Of a stretch of DNA of 64,000 bases, positions 43,349-51,386 are shown in pieces. A program made the position numbers and the translations under genes. Below the pieces are notes generated by a model, which did no database searches, had not been told where the DNA came from, and worked only from the letters and a program-made list of their open reading frames with translations. Where the stretch lies: NCBI RefSeq assembly GCF_900111935.1, contig NZ_FOYN01000001.1:895574-959573 (forward strand). Direction: 5' to 3'. Positions within the stretch are counted from its first letter, which is position 1; each line of letters starts with the position of its first letter. Source of the stretch: Halorubrum sodomense. Lineage in GTDB: Archaea; Halobacteriota; Halobacteria; Halobacteriales; Haloferacaceae.

Positions 43349-44536
43349 ATGGACGAGTCTGACGCGGACGGGGACGAGGGCGGCCGAATAGCACTCGGGA
43401 GCGCGAGCGCGGGGCCGGGGACGCTCGACCGCGGCCGGCTCCCGGTCGCGGACCTCCCGACCGGGGGCTCGGAGGCGCTGCCGGTCGCGGTCGCGAACGG
43501 CGCCGGCGACGGGCCGACGCTGTGGCTCACGGGCGGCGTCCACGGCGACGAGGCGACGGGCGTCGCGGTCGTTCAGGACGCGGTCGCGGCCCTCGGCGAC
43601 CGCCTCGCCGACCTCGCGGGCGCGGTCGTCGCGGTGCCCGTGGTCTCCCCGGCCGGACTGCGCCGGAACGCGAGGGAGACGTACTACGCCGACGAGGACC
43701 CGAACCGCCACTTCCCGGACGCCGACGCGGAGTCGGCCCGCCCGCCGAAGCTCCAGGAGCGGATCGACGCCCGGCTGTACGCCGCGATCACGGGTGACCC
43801 TCCGAGCGACGCGGGCGAGTTCGCCGTCGAGACGGTCGGGACGAACGCGGCCGCGGACGCGCTGATCGACTGTCACACCGCGGGCGTCGGCAGCGACCCC
43901 TTCGTCATCCGCGACCGCGTCCTCCACGGCGACCGCCGGAGCGCGTCCGAGGCGACCGCGCTCTCTGAGGAGCTCGGCCGGCTGGTCGACGCGTTCGGCC
44001 TCCCGGTCGTCCGGGAGTACCCCGCGGCCGAGTACGTCGAGGAAAACCTCCAGCGGTCGACCGCCGGCGCCGTGCTCAACGAGGCGGGTATCCCGGCGTT
44101 CACGGCGGAGTTAGGCGCGCACAGCGTCGTCGACGACGCGCACCTCGACGCGGGCGTCGCGGGCGCGTTCGGCGTCGCGGTCGAGATGGGCCTGCTGGCC
44201 GCCGGCGACGTGCCCGCGTCGGTCGACGAGTCCGGCGTCGGCGTCGATCCCGCGCCCGTCGAGTTTCCCGTGCGGCGCTTCCGGAGCGCGACGACGGACG
44301 CCGCCGGACTCGTCCGGCACCGCGTCGCGGCCGGCGACGCGTTCGCCGAGGGCGACGCCCTCGCTGACGTGGTCGACGCCGCGGGCACGGAGCGCGCGAC
44401 GGTCCGCGCCGACGCGGACGGCTACGTCCTCGGCCGCTGCGAGGGGCTCGCCGTCTACGAGGGCGACCCGATCGGCAGCCTCGCGGTCCGGGACGACGGC
44501 GACCTCGTGGTCCCGCGGGACGCCGGCGAGGAGTGA
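43349..44536 (+). CDS. succinylglutamate desuccinylase/aspartoacylase-family metallohydrolase
   Basis: 395 residues. The zinc site is GGVHGDEATG (His and Glu) with IDCHTAG (His). RRNARETYYADEDPNRHFPD supplies the substrate Arg and Asn, and AELGAHS the catalytic Glu. The last 100 residues form a barrel-sandwich-like domain (AGDAFAEGDALADVVDA, GYVLGRCEGLAVYEGDPIGS). It cleaves an acyl group from an amine, but the substrate is unknown. It starts 23 bp after cbf5. Confidence 0.9.
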   Translation: MDESDADGDEGGRIALGSASAGPGTLDRGRLPVADLPTGGSEALPVAVANGAGDGPTLWLTGGVHGDEATGVAVVQDAVAALGDRLADLAGAVVAVPVVSPAGLRRNARETYYADEDPNRHFPDADAESARPPKLQERIDARLYAAITGDPPSDAGEFAVETVGTNAAADALIDCHTAGVGSDPFVIRDRVLHGDRRSASEATALSEELGRLVDAFGLPVVREYPAAEYVEENLQRSTAGAVLNEAGIPAFTAELGAHSVVDDAHLDAGVAGAFGVAVEMGLLAAGDVPASVDESGVGVDPAPVEFPVRRFRSATTDAAGLVRHRVAAGDAFAEGDALADVVDAAGTERATVRADADGYVLGRCEGLAVYEGDPIGSLAVRDDGDLVVPRDAGEE

Positions 44537-44582
44537 AGCGAAGTCCTTAATTACCGGACCGTCGTTTCTCGTCGTGTAGTCA

Positions 44583-44653
44583 GGGACCGTGGGGTAGTGG
44601 TATCCTATGCGGATGGGGTCCGTATGACCTGAGTTCGACTCTCAGCGGTCCCA
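44583..44653 (+). tRNA. tRNA-Pro (anticodon GGG), probable integration target
   Basis: 71 bases. Acceptor GGGACCG/CGGTCCC with discriminator A, anticodon stem TGCGG/CCGTA around loop ATGGGGT, T-arm with GTTCGACTC. A TATA-like CTTAATTA lies about 30 bp upstream. The genes directly downstream change from housekeeping to mobile type, so its 3' half is the likely left attachment site. I found no second copy of its 3' end in the window. Confidence 0.95.
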
Positions 44654-44731
44654 TCAGATTCTTTACAGATTGCCATTATCGGCAGTCTCAACGCCTTCTA
44701 ACGCCCGAAAACCGCATTCGGGGGGTGCGCT

Positions 44732-44992
44732 ATGAACCGCCAAATCGGCGGTTCCGACGAAACCGCGCAGTGCCGGTACTGTGACGGTCACGTTTCTGAT
44801 AGGTTCCGGGCTGTCTTCGGTGATGAGGACGACGTCGCACACCGCTGCTTAGGGTGCGACTGCTTCCGACGGATCAGCCGCGGCAGCGCCGCCGGCGTCG
44901 ATGTCGATCTGGTCGATCCCGCGGAGGACCCGAACCGCAACCGTGGACAGCGTGTCGGCGCCGCCCTGCGCGCCGACGGAGGTAGCCTATGA
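44732..44992 (+). CDS. small zinc-binding protein (DUF7563-like)
   Basis: 86 residues with two C-x2-C pairs: CRYCDGHVSDRFRAVFGDED then HRCLGCDCF. The pattern C-x2-C-x5-Y/F-x-R-V-F-G/A is frequent in haloviral and proviral zinc proteins. Ribosome site GGGGGTG is 4 bases before ATG. First gene of the rightward operon; overlaps the next by 4 bp. Confidence 0.7.
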   Translation: MNRQIGGSDETAQCRYCDGHVSDRFRAVFGDEDDVAHRCLGCDCFRRISRGSAAGVDVDLVDPAEDPNRNRGQRVGAALRADGGSL

Positions 44993-45552
44993 GCCGTCCC
45001 GACAGCCAGCCGTGGTACTCGGGGGCGCATCGGGCGCTCGAACCCGACGTCGGTCCAGTCGACGAACACGCCCTTTGCGAGTGCGGGCACTGCGACCGCA
45101 AACAGCGCTACCGGCTGCCCTGGCCCGAGGTCGGAGGTGACGTCGCGTACTGCGGGTATCACGTCGCCCGGTACCGACATCACAACCGCGAGCTCTGGGA
45201 GCGTATCCGTAGCCTCGACGACGTTGAGGACCCCGATGCCTACGCCGTCGTCGGCGATCGTTTCCTGACGCTCGACGAGGTCCCCGAGGAGATCTCCGTC
45301 GACGGCAAGAGGATGCGCCGCGTCGCGCTCGGCGTCGACGGCTGGGCCCTGTTCGACAGCGCCGAGCCCGATAACGACGGGGAAGTCCGGTTCGTGACCG
45401 TCGATCGGAGCCTCGAACCCCGGGAGTCGGTGGAGATCAGCCGATCATCCGCCGGCGAGTTCCTGAACTGGTTCCGTGAACACGAGGGCGTTCACGACCT
45501 CGACCCGGATGCTCGTCGCGCGCTCTACGGAGGTGAGCCGCGCGATGTCTGA
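44989..45552 (+). CDS. element protein with zinc-binding N-terminus
   Basis: 187 residues. N-terminal CECGHCDRKQRYRLPWPEV and YCGYHVARYRHH supply four Cys and several His, likely a zinc site. The middle (DAYAVVGDRFLTLDEVPEEI) and beta-rich end resemble no family I know. GGAGGT lies 5 bases upstream of the ATG. Confidence 0.65.
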   Translation: MSRPDSQPWYSGAHRALEPDVGPVDEHALCECGHCDRKQRYRLPWPEVGGDVAYCGYHVARYRHHNRELWERIRSLDDVEDPDAYAVVGDRFLTLDEVPEEISVDGKRMRRVALGVDGWALFDSAEPDNDGEVRFVTVDRSLEPRESVEISRSSAGEFLNWFREHEGVHDLDPDARRALYGGEPRDV

Positions 45553-45685
45553 GCTATCTGCCTGCCGGAACTGTCACCGGGTGTTTGCTTACACGTACAA
45601 GAATCGCCCCGAGGAATGCCCTGACTGCGGGCACGACGGAACTGACACCGCCGGTGCTGGATGGACTCGGGGGATAGATCGATGA
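45545..45685 (+). CDS. 46-residue zinc-ribbon protein
   Basis: MSELSACRNCHRVFAYTYKN, then ECPDCG: two C-x2-C pairs, a complete zinc ribbon. GGAGGTGA is 7 bases upstream of ATG, inside the end of the previous gene. Stop overlaps the methyltransferase start by 4 bp. Probably a regulator. Confidence 0.65.
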   Translation: MSELSACRNCHRVFAYTYKNRPEECPDCGHDGTDTAGAGWTRGIDR

Positions 45686-46419
45686 CTGGCCCGAGTGGTG
45701 AATCCGACGAAGAGATCGATCGCTGTCTCGATCTGTTCGCCGGCCTCGGTGGGTTCTCACAGGCGTTCGAGGACTCGGAGCGGTGGGAAGTGACCACCGT
45801 CGAGATCGAGGAGCGGTTCGACCCCGACATCTGCGCCGACGTTTTCGAGATGCGGCCGAGTGACTTCGACCGCGAGTTTGACGTCGTCCTCGCGTCACCG
45901 CCCTGTACGTACTTCTCGACGATTCGGAACGTGACGAAAGGCGGTGATCCGGCGTGGGATGGGAACGACCCCGCCACCGACGACAGCCGCGACGCGCTCG
46001 CGCTCGTCGACCACACACGCGGCCTAATTCGCGGCCTCTCGCCCGAGTATTGGTTCATCGAGAACCCACGCGGGATGCTGCGAAAACGCTGGCGGCAGCC
46101 GAAGGCGACGGTCTGGTACTGCCAGTACGGCCACGACTCCGCCAAGCCGACCGACCTGTGGGGCGAGCATCCGCCAATGGAATACCGCCGGTGTTGGTAC
46201 GGAAACGACGCCTGCGGCCACGCTCGGACGCAGTCGTACAAGGAACACGGGGGCGGGAGCGACAACCGTCAGGGACTCCTAACCGAGACAGACGCTGCGG
46301 AGCGGTCAAAAGTCCCCTACCAGCTCTCGGAGTCGATCCGGGACGCGTGCGAGCGTGCCCTCGATGGCGATGTCGCCGAACAGTCGACGTTCGAGGAGGT
46401 GACGCCGGCCGATGACTGA
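45682..46419 (+). CDS. DNA (cytosine-5)-methyltransferase-like protein
   Basis: 245 residues from MTGPSGESDEE. Motif I is DLFAGLGGFSQAF, motif IV SPPCTYFS with the catalytic Cys (T replaces the usual Q), and motif VI WFIENPRG (ENP in place of ENV). It is shorter than typical C5 enzymes, and I see little room for a target-recognition domain or motifs IX-X. Likely protects the element DNA from host restriction or acts as a solitary methylase. No restriction enzyme is adjacent, though a possible PDDEXK nuclease lies 0.8 kb downstream. Confidence 0.85.
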   Translation: MTGPSGESDEEIDRCLDLFAGLGGFSQAFEDSERWEVTTVEIEERFDPDICADVFEMRPSDFDREFDVVLASPPCTYFSTIRNVTKGGDPAWDGNDPATDDSRDALALVDHTRGLIRGLSPEYWFIENPRGMLRKRWRQPKATVWYCQYGHDSAKPTDLWGEHPPMEYRRCWYGNDACGHARTQSYKEHGGGSDNRQGLLTETDAAERSKVPYQLSESIRDACERALDGDVAEQSTFEEVTPADD

Positions 46420-46705
46420 CGACGCTGCTCAATTAGGTGACGGCGTTGATCGAGGAGAGGCGTCGTCAGTCGTGTTCGACCGCTGGGTGGGGAAGGCGGC
46501 CGAGAACATCGACGAGTGGGGTCACCAAGACGAGGAGACGCTGCTCCTCGCGATTCAAGAAGAGCTTGGGGAGCTGACGCAGGCACACCTGGAAGCACGC
46601 GCCGAGGGTGGCGATCCTGCTCGCGTCGACGAGGAACTCGACGATCTCGGTGCGCTGCTTCTCCAGTTCCATGAGGTTCGGGAGGTGACGCAGCTTGCCG
46701 AGTGA
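46412..46705 (+). CDS. MazG-like nucleotide pyrophosphohydrolase
   Basis: 97 residues. The helical signature EELGELTQA...EELDDLGALL fits the E-x2-E...E-x2-D metal site of MazG-type enzymes, which cleave NTPs or damaged nucleotides. Viruses often carry MazG to alter host alarmone or nucleotide pools. GGAGGTGA lies 8 bases before ATG; starts 8 bp inside the methyltransferase. Confidence 0.75.
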   Translation: MTDDAAQLGDGVDRGEASSVVFDRWVGKAAENIDEWGHQDEETLLLAIQEELGELTQAHLEARAEGGDPARVDEELDDLGALLLQFHEVREVTQLAE

Positions 46706-46991
46706 GCAGCACACCGACGAGACCCTTCACGTCGACGACGATCTCGGTCTCTGGGTCCCGCCGGAACTCCGCGAATTCGACAAGCAAATCGTCTTCCGAA
46801 CACCGAAGGGAACGATCCAACACTTCGGCTCCGAGCCTCTCGACGGCTACTACGGCCTGATCGACGAGTCGGCGTTCGGCGAGGAAGACGAACTCCGCGA
46901 CTGTCGGAACCCGGAACTCGCGCCGGACCGCGTTTCGATCAAGTCGCAGGGAGAGGACCCGCAGGTGTTCGAGGTGAACGATGTCGCGTGA
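46695..46991 (+). CDS. element protein of unknown function, TTG start
   Basis: 98 residues, read from TTG at 46695. A perfect GGAGGTGA at 46681-46688 with 6-base spacing decides this unusual start. Acidic, with DLGLWVPPELREFDKQIVFR and a beta-rich middle; no motif recognised. Confidence 0.6.
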   Translation: MPSEQHTDETLHVDDDLGLWVPPELREFDKQIVFRTPKGTIQHFGSEPLDGYYGLIDESAFGEEDELRDCRNPELAPDRVSIKSQGEDPQVFEVNDVA

Positions 46992-47009
46992 TGGATCGTC
47001 TGAGGGGAT

Positions 47010-47147
47010 TTATCGCCCTCTCCCACGTTTCCAAGATGGCTTCTCTGTAGTTCCTCTTCGATATTTCCTAGCGCCGAAGAAGCCGAGAGCAAACCAGACT
47101 CCTGCGACGATCAGTGCGAGTGCCAATGTCAGACCGGTTGCGGTCAT
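47010..47147 (-). CDS. possible 45-residue one-TM protein on the opposite strand
   Basis: MTATGLTLALALIVAGVWFA, then LGFFGARKYRRG and a basic tail ending in KRGRGR. One TM helix followed by a positively charged tail suggests an inner-membrane anchor with tail inside. TTTAACA lies about 27 bp upstream on this strand, a leaderless promoter layout. The opposite-strand reading of the same stretch looks non-coding. Otherwise 46992-47194 holds no gene. Confidence 0.5.
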   Translation of the reverse strand: MTATGLTLALALIVAGVWFALGFFGARKYRRGTTEKPSWKRGRGR

Positions 47148-47194
47148 AGAGCGCTTCCTGAACGCTTTGATGTTAAAGCAAGGGGGTGATCTCG

Positions 47195-47668
47195 GTGAGT
47201 AGTCACCTCGCTGCCGCGAAGCGGGCCGGGCACAACGCTGAGCATCACGTCCTCGACCGCGTCGACGCCCTCGAACCCACCTCCGGCGAGGAACACTGGG
47301 ATGCCGTCGCCGAGAGCGCCGTCTGGCCCTCGGCGGAGCTACCGATGGCCGGGATCTGCGTCGTCGAGGCCGGCGTCCCGGTCGAGATCAAGAGCACGAT
47401 GGTCGTCGGGACCGCCGCGCAGCGTCGCGGGCGCTTCAAACTGCGCGAACAGCAGCACGAGGCGCTCGTCGAGCGCCGCGGCGTTTACCTGTTCGTCGTC
47501 TGCGAGCCTCGCCCCGACCGCGTGCCGCTCGCGATGAAGATCGTCCCCGCCCGGAGCGTCGGCGGGCTGATCGACGCGAACGCGAGCTGGCGTGACGAAC
47601 TCGACGGTCGCGGTCCGAAGACACAGCTCACCTGGACGAACGTCTTCGACCCCACAGAGGTCGAGTGA
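47195..47668 (+). CDS. possible PDDEXK-type nuclease
   Basis: 157 residues from GTG at 47195, preceded by GGGGGTGATC with 3-base spacing; another GTG is at 47186. The core HWDAVAESAVW...VVEAGVPVEIKST supplies an Asp and E-x-K that could form the nuclease site, and GRFKLREQQHEALVERRGVYLFVV fits the following helix-strand of Holliday-resolvase-like nucleases. It may process element DNA in recombination or replication. Assignment by motif only. Confidence 0.6.
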   Translation: MSSHLAAAKRAGHNAEHHVLDRVDALEPTSGEEHWDAVAESAVWPSAELPMAGICVVEAGVPVEIKSTMVVGTAAQRRGRFKLREQQHEALVERRGVYLFVVCEPRPDRVPLAMKIVPARSVGGLIDANASWRDELDGRGPKTQLTWTNVFDPTEVE

Positions 47669-48042
47669 TGCGGTCCGACAACCACGTCCTCCGCCGGCCG
47701 ATCGCCCGGTGGGTCGGTGACCAGAAGGTGCCGGCGAATCCCGTCACGAAGGACGTCGTGGACGGCTCGGTCGGAACACCGCTGATCCCACGGCGGCGGA
47801 TCGCCGGCGTCCACATCGGACGCGTCAGCTCGGAGATGGTCCCGGTCCGCGGGTATCGCGACGGCCGCTACGTCCTCGCGATCGCGCCGGAACACGCCTC
47901 CGTCGATGTGTTCGATCCGTCGGAGCGTGACCCGGGCGAGCCCGCCTTCGAGCCCACCGAGTCGTGGGTCCCGCTCGTCGCGGTGTTCACTGCCGGCGAG
48001 CGCGGTGCCGTGGTCGTTCCCCGGAAGGAGGTGGAGCTTTGA
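47668..48042 (+). CDS. element protein of unknown function
   Basis: 124 residues, MRSDNHVLRRPIARWVGDQK onward, beta-rich, with conserved-looking IAGVHIGRVSSEMVPVRGYR. ATG at 47668 shares a base with the previous stop; a GTG one codon earlier is possible. No motif recognised. Confidence 0.6.
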   Translation: MRSDNHVLRRPIARWVGDQKVPANPVTKDVVDGSVGTPLIPRRRIAGVHIGRVSSEMVPVRGYRDGRYVLAIAPEHASVDVFDPSERDPGEPAFEPTESWVPLVAVFTAGERGAVVVPRKEVEL

Positions 48043-49931
48043 GCGACGACTACCTTGAACCCGGGCCGCAGGGCGACCTCGACGAGCTGCTGGGAGACGC
48101 CGAGCCTGTCACCGGTGACGAAGAGGATTCGATCGAGGGCGTCGTCGATTCCGACGAGGCGCGCGAGCTTCGCGACGCCGCCAGCGAAGGAACTCGGCAG
48201 GTCCATCCCAACAGTCCGGAGGCGACCGAGTACCAGACATTCGACGCCGAGGGGCCGATCGAGTGCGTCGAGCCGCGTGTTCACGCGTTCGGCGCCCACC
48301 TGCTGTTCTCGCAGCCCGACACGAGTCAGAACGGTCACCCCGGCTCGTTGTCGCCGTACGACGCGATCGTCTCGCAGTACGAACCCAGCATCGCCGACGA
48401 TGTCGGGTCGTTCGTCTTCGACGGCGAGCTCTGGGAGATCAACCCGGACAAGACGAACTACTGGTCCGGAGGCATCGCTGCGCCGATGCGCCCCTACGAG
48501 ACGTTCAACGAGTACCAGATCGCCGTCCGAGCGCAGGACGGCCTCGGTGAGCGGAAGGCGTCGTTCCAGTTCCGACCGTCGGTTCCGGACGCGCGAACCG
48601 CTGACGGCGAACGGATCGGGTCGATGCCGGAGTATCTCCCGTACGGCCTGCGCGTTCAAGCGAACTCCAGCAACTTAGAGCCGGACGAGGTGATCCCGTT
48701 GCTCCGGCGACTCGCGGAGGAGCTCGACATCAGTACGCACTACTTCCGCGACGAGTGCGTTCACGAGCACTCGAACGCCTACCAGATGGAGATGTACCTC
48801 CGCCTGGACCGCGGCGCCGGCGAGCAACACGTCGCCGGGCAGGGTGCCGTCCTCGACCAGCTCGCGCTCTTCGGTTCGAACAACCGCGGGAAGGGCGAGT
48901 ACAAGTGGGACAATGAGAAGGTCGTCGGCCACCGCAACGCCGTCGCGCTCGACGAGTCGACCTGGAAGAAGCTCACGGAGAAGCCGAACGGCGTCGGGAA
49001 GCTGGTGAAGTACTACCACCCGGAGTTCGTTCGATCCGAGGAGACGTCGTCGGCCGATGACCCGCTCTCGGATCCGAAGCTCGAGCTCCAGTGGTCGAAG
49101 GACTACTCTGACCGAGCCTCGGTGCCCTGGAGCGAGGAGGGCGCGTTCGACGTAGAGGCGCTGCGGACAGAGCTCGACGAGTCGCTCGTGAACGTCCTCC
49201 TCTGGGCGGGACTCCCGACGCGCGCCGACCCACGCGTCTACACGGCGGATCACTACTTCGAGGCGACCGAGTCAGAGCGAGATCTCGACCTCGTGGACAA
49301 CAAAATGCCCAGCGTCCGGGAGGGTGAAGAGCAGCAGGCGGTCGCGCACTTCGCTCGCGGCGACGCGACCGAGTCTGAGCGCTCCGTGCTGGCCGCGCTG
49401 ACCGACGGCGGCGACGGCGCCCGCGTCGACGAGCTCGCCGAGCTGTCGGACACGTCTCGCTCGACCGTCTACCGCGCCGCCGAGAAGTTCGACGACCTCG
49501 TCGAGGTCGCGAACGCGAAGATGTCGTTCGAGGACAGCCTGATCCGCGAGAAGTTCCAGGACTTGCTCAACACCTTCGAGGACGTCACGGACTGGGTCGT
49601 CGGTGGCGTGCGTCAGCTCGCGTCGGCGGAGACGGAGATGATCGACCAAGACTCCGCGCTCGCACGCTGGGCTCGGCGCCACGGCATCTCGATCACCGAG
49701 TCCGTCGACGGGATGGTCGTCGATCTCGGCGGCCAGCCACTTTCCCGCGTCGAGCTTGTGAAGCTCATCCGCGCCGGCGTCGACGCCGCGGAGGATACGG
49801 GCTCGATAGCGTACCGGAAGTTCATCAGCGGCGAGTTCTCCTGGACGGAGAAGGAGAAGGGACGTCGGACGGGTCAGCGCCCGATCAACCGCAACGGGGA
49901 CGTTCTCTTCTCGTCGAAGCTCCCCCGCTGA
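48039..49931 (+). CDS. 630-residue winged-helix protein, probable replication or regulatory protein
   Basis: Read from TTG at 48039 because GGAGGTGG lies 4 bases upstream and the codon overlaps the previous stop by 4 bp. Residues about 60-400 form a large alpha/beta domain (VEPRVHAFGAHLLFSQPDTS) with no known signature. About residues 450-500 form a winged helix (ARVDELAELSDTSRSTVYRA) followed by a helical region. Large proteins with a C-terminal winged helix are common in haloarchaeal plasmids and proviruses. It is the largest early-side gene, so a replication role is a fair guess, no more. Confidence 0.65.
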   Translation: MSDDYLEPGPQGDLDELLGDAEPVTGDEEDSIEGVVDSDEARELRDAASEGTRQVHPNSPEATEYQTFDAEGPIECVEPRVHAFGAHLLFSQPDTSQNGHPGSLSPYDAIVSQYEPSIADDVGSFVFDGELWEINPDKTNYWSGGIAAPMRPYETFNEYQIAVRAQDGLGERKASFQFRPSVPDARTADGERIGSMPEYLPYGLRVQANSSNLEPDEVIPLLRRLAEELDISTHYFRDECVHEHSNAYQMEMYLRLDRGAGEQHVAGQGAVLDQLALFGSNNRGKGEYKWDNEKVVGHRNAVALDESTWKKLTEKPNGVGKLVKYYHPEFVRSEETSSADDPLSDPKLELQWSKDYSDRASVPWSEEGAFDVEALRTELDESLVNVLLWAGLPTRADPRVYTADHYFEATESERDLDLVDNKMPSVREGEEQQAVAHFARGDATESERSVLAALTDGGDGARVDELAELSDTSRSTVYRAAEKFDDLVEVANAKMSFEDSLIREKFQDLLNTFEDVTDWVVGGVRQLASAETEMIDQDSALARWARRHGISITESVDGMVVDLGGQPLSRVELVKLIRAGVDAAEDTGSIAYRKFISGEFSWTEKEKGRRTGQRPINRNGDVLFSSKLPR

Positions 49932-49959
49932 CCACCGACAGTTGAGTGGCAACACTATC

Positions 49960-50215
49960 CTGCCCCCTGTTTCTTGTCGAAATAGTTACGTTTTGAGCGG
50001 TATCTGAGCCGATTTTGTTCTCGATCGCGGTCGCGATCGACCTCGATGTCGTCGCGAGCGCTGCGGCTGGTCAGGGTTCGATCCCACGGGCTGGGACGGA
50101 CCCCTTAGGGAGTGTGCCTAAGGGCACCCCCTTCGGGGGAAAATACACAGCAACCGCTCTCAGAAGTTCCACCTGAAGCACTCGAAACAGGGGTTCGCCC
50201 CGCGCGAAAAATTGA
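49960..50215. terminator. convergent-operon gap with palindromes and T-tracts
   Basis: The 322-bp gap 49932-50253 separates the ends of the two convergent operons. On the plus strand there are short T-runs near 49990 and 50013. On the minus strand a T5 tract lies at 50207-50211, about 45 bp after the last leftward stop. Inverted repeats: TCGATCGCG/CGCGATCGA (50021-50029 with 50032-50040), CCCTTAGG/CCTAAGGG (50102-50109 with 50117-50124) and CCCCC/GGGGG (50127-50131 with 50135-50139). They may serve as bidirectional terminators or as a replication or recombination site. Confidence 0.5.
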
Positions 50216-50253
50216 GCCTACTCCAAACGCGCCCTTTCAGCAGTCACTCGTGT

Positions 50254-50742
50254 CTAGTCCAGTTTTTGAAGGATTCCACCGGCAGCGACACCGACGAGTC
50301 CGGTCGGGATACCGACTTGGAGGATGGGACTGACGAATCGACCGAGATCGACGTTACCACCACCGCCACCACCGCCACCACTCGCATCGCCCGAGCCGAC
50401 CGCGGCGAACATGATGACCAGCGCGAGGCCGACCATCAGGTAGAAGCCCACGAACGACGCCGCTCCATTCGCGATCATCGCCTCCTTGGTCGAAGAGGCT
50501 TCAGCTGCGATTCGGCTCCCGGTCACCGTAGAGACGATCGATCCGAGCAGGAAAACCACGAACGTCGTTTGGAGAGCAACCAGCGCGACGAACGTCTGAG
50601 CAAGCGGGCCGACTTCTCCTGTCTCCGCGTTCATGAAGAACTGTTCGACTGCGTTGATGCTGATGTACCCCGAGAGTCCGAGGCCGATACCGACAACTGC
50701 GAACAATCCGATCGCCAGTCCGATCTTCTTTGGTAGTGACAC
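50254..50742 (-). CDS. four-TM membrane protein, possible envelope protein
   Basis: 162 residues from GTG, MSLPKKIGLAIGLFAVVGIG onward. Four hydrophobic helices, an eight-Gly run near residue 125 and a helical end. Size and four TM spans resemble the small internal membrane proteins (VP3 type) of pleolipoviruses, but no sequence match can be claimed. AAATATGTAAT on the minus strand lies about 25 bp before the start, giving it a separate promoter and probably high expression. Confidence 0.65.
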   Translation of the reverse strand: MSLPKKIGLAIGLFAVVGIGLGLSGYISINAVEQFFMNAETGEVGPLAQTFVALVALQTTFVVFLLGSIVSTVTGSRIAAEASSTKEAMIANGAASFVGFYLMVGLALVIMFAAVGSGDASGGGGGGGGNVDLGRFVSPILQVGIPTGLVGVAAGGILQKLD

Positions 50743-50845
50743 ATTCAGCAGTCTAATCCGTATTACATATTTCTTTTGACCTTTCTTTTCGCCCTACGGA
50801 AACGAACCGCTGTGAATGGTATTGGTCTCGAACGACTGGAAACGC

Positions 50846-51076
50846 TCACAGCGGCGCAGCACGTGCCGAGAAATGGGTGCTGTTCTGCGGACGCTGCTGC
50901 GCGGCCGCGAGCCGCTCCGCGAACAGGCCGCACAGAAACGCCACCGTCACCGCGACTTGAGCCCTCGGCTCGGAGAGACCGAGCAACACCGGCGTCATGA
51001 AGGCCGTCGCTATCAGCGCGACGCCGACCCACGTCGACGGGTGCGTGAGCGTCTCCCGCCAGTTCGACGGCGCCAT
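50846..51076 (-). CDS. two-TM small membrane protein
   Basis: 76 residues: MAPSNWRETLTHPSTWVGVA, then ATAFMTPVLLGLSE and VAVTVAFLCGLFAERLAAAQ as TM segments, with a basic tail. It lies 1 bp after the next gene of the leftward operon. Phage-holin-like size and layout, but nothing proves lysis. Confidence 0.6.
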   Translation of the reverse strand: MAPSNWRETLTHPSTWVGVALIATAFMTPVLLGLSEPRAQVAVTVAFLCGLFAERLAAAQQRPQNSTHFSARAAPL

Positions 51077-51077
51077 G

Positions 51078-51386
51078 CTAGCCGAGCCTCCCGATCGTCT
51101 GCTCGATCACCCACTCGCCGACCACCGACCACACCGCGTCGACAGCCGTCGCCAGCTGCGAGGTTGCGGCGCCGACGTTCGGGTCGACCCACCCGAGCGC
51201 GATGGCGAGCCCGGCGCCGACGGCGACGACGATCGCGTAGCCGGCGGCCGAGCTGAACAAGTCGCCGACCACCTTCCCGATTTTGACGGCCTTGAACAGG
51301 TAGAAGCCCACCACGAGCAGCGTGGCGCCCATAAGAACCTGCTGGCCGGCGCCGAGCGCGGCGAGCGCTTCGAGGAGCCAGCTCAT
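51078..51386 (-). CDS. small multi-TM membrane protein
   Basis: 102 residues with three hydrophobic helices (GAGQQVLMGATLLVVGFYLF, SAAGYAIVVAVGAGLAIALG, and a weaker one near the end). Its ATG shares a base with the stop of the surface-protein gene. Function unknown. Confidence 0.65.
   Translation of the reverse strand: MSWLLEALAALGAGQQVLMGATLLVVGFYLFKAVKIGKVVGDLFSSAAGYAIVVAVGAGLAIALGWVDPNVGAATSQLATAVDAVWSVVGEWVIEQTIGRLG

Noticed and set aside
46981..47202. Rightward 73-codon ORF in the operon gap
   Set aside because: Composition is unlike the neighbours and it overlaps a better minus-strand TM ORF and the SD site of the next gene.
50066..50100. tRNA-like T-arm phrase GGTTCGATCCC in the convergent gap
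   Set aside because: Flanking bases do not pair as a T-stem and no acceptor or anticodon arm is present, so it is not a tRNA or an obvious attachment remnant.
50763..51256. Plus-strand ORFs across the small membrane genes at 50.8-51.3 kb
   Set aside because: Arg-rich, with no TM or motif; the minus-strand readings give proper TM proteins in operon with 1-bp spacing.
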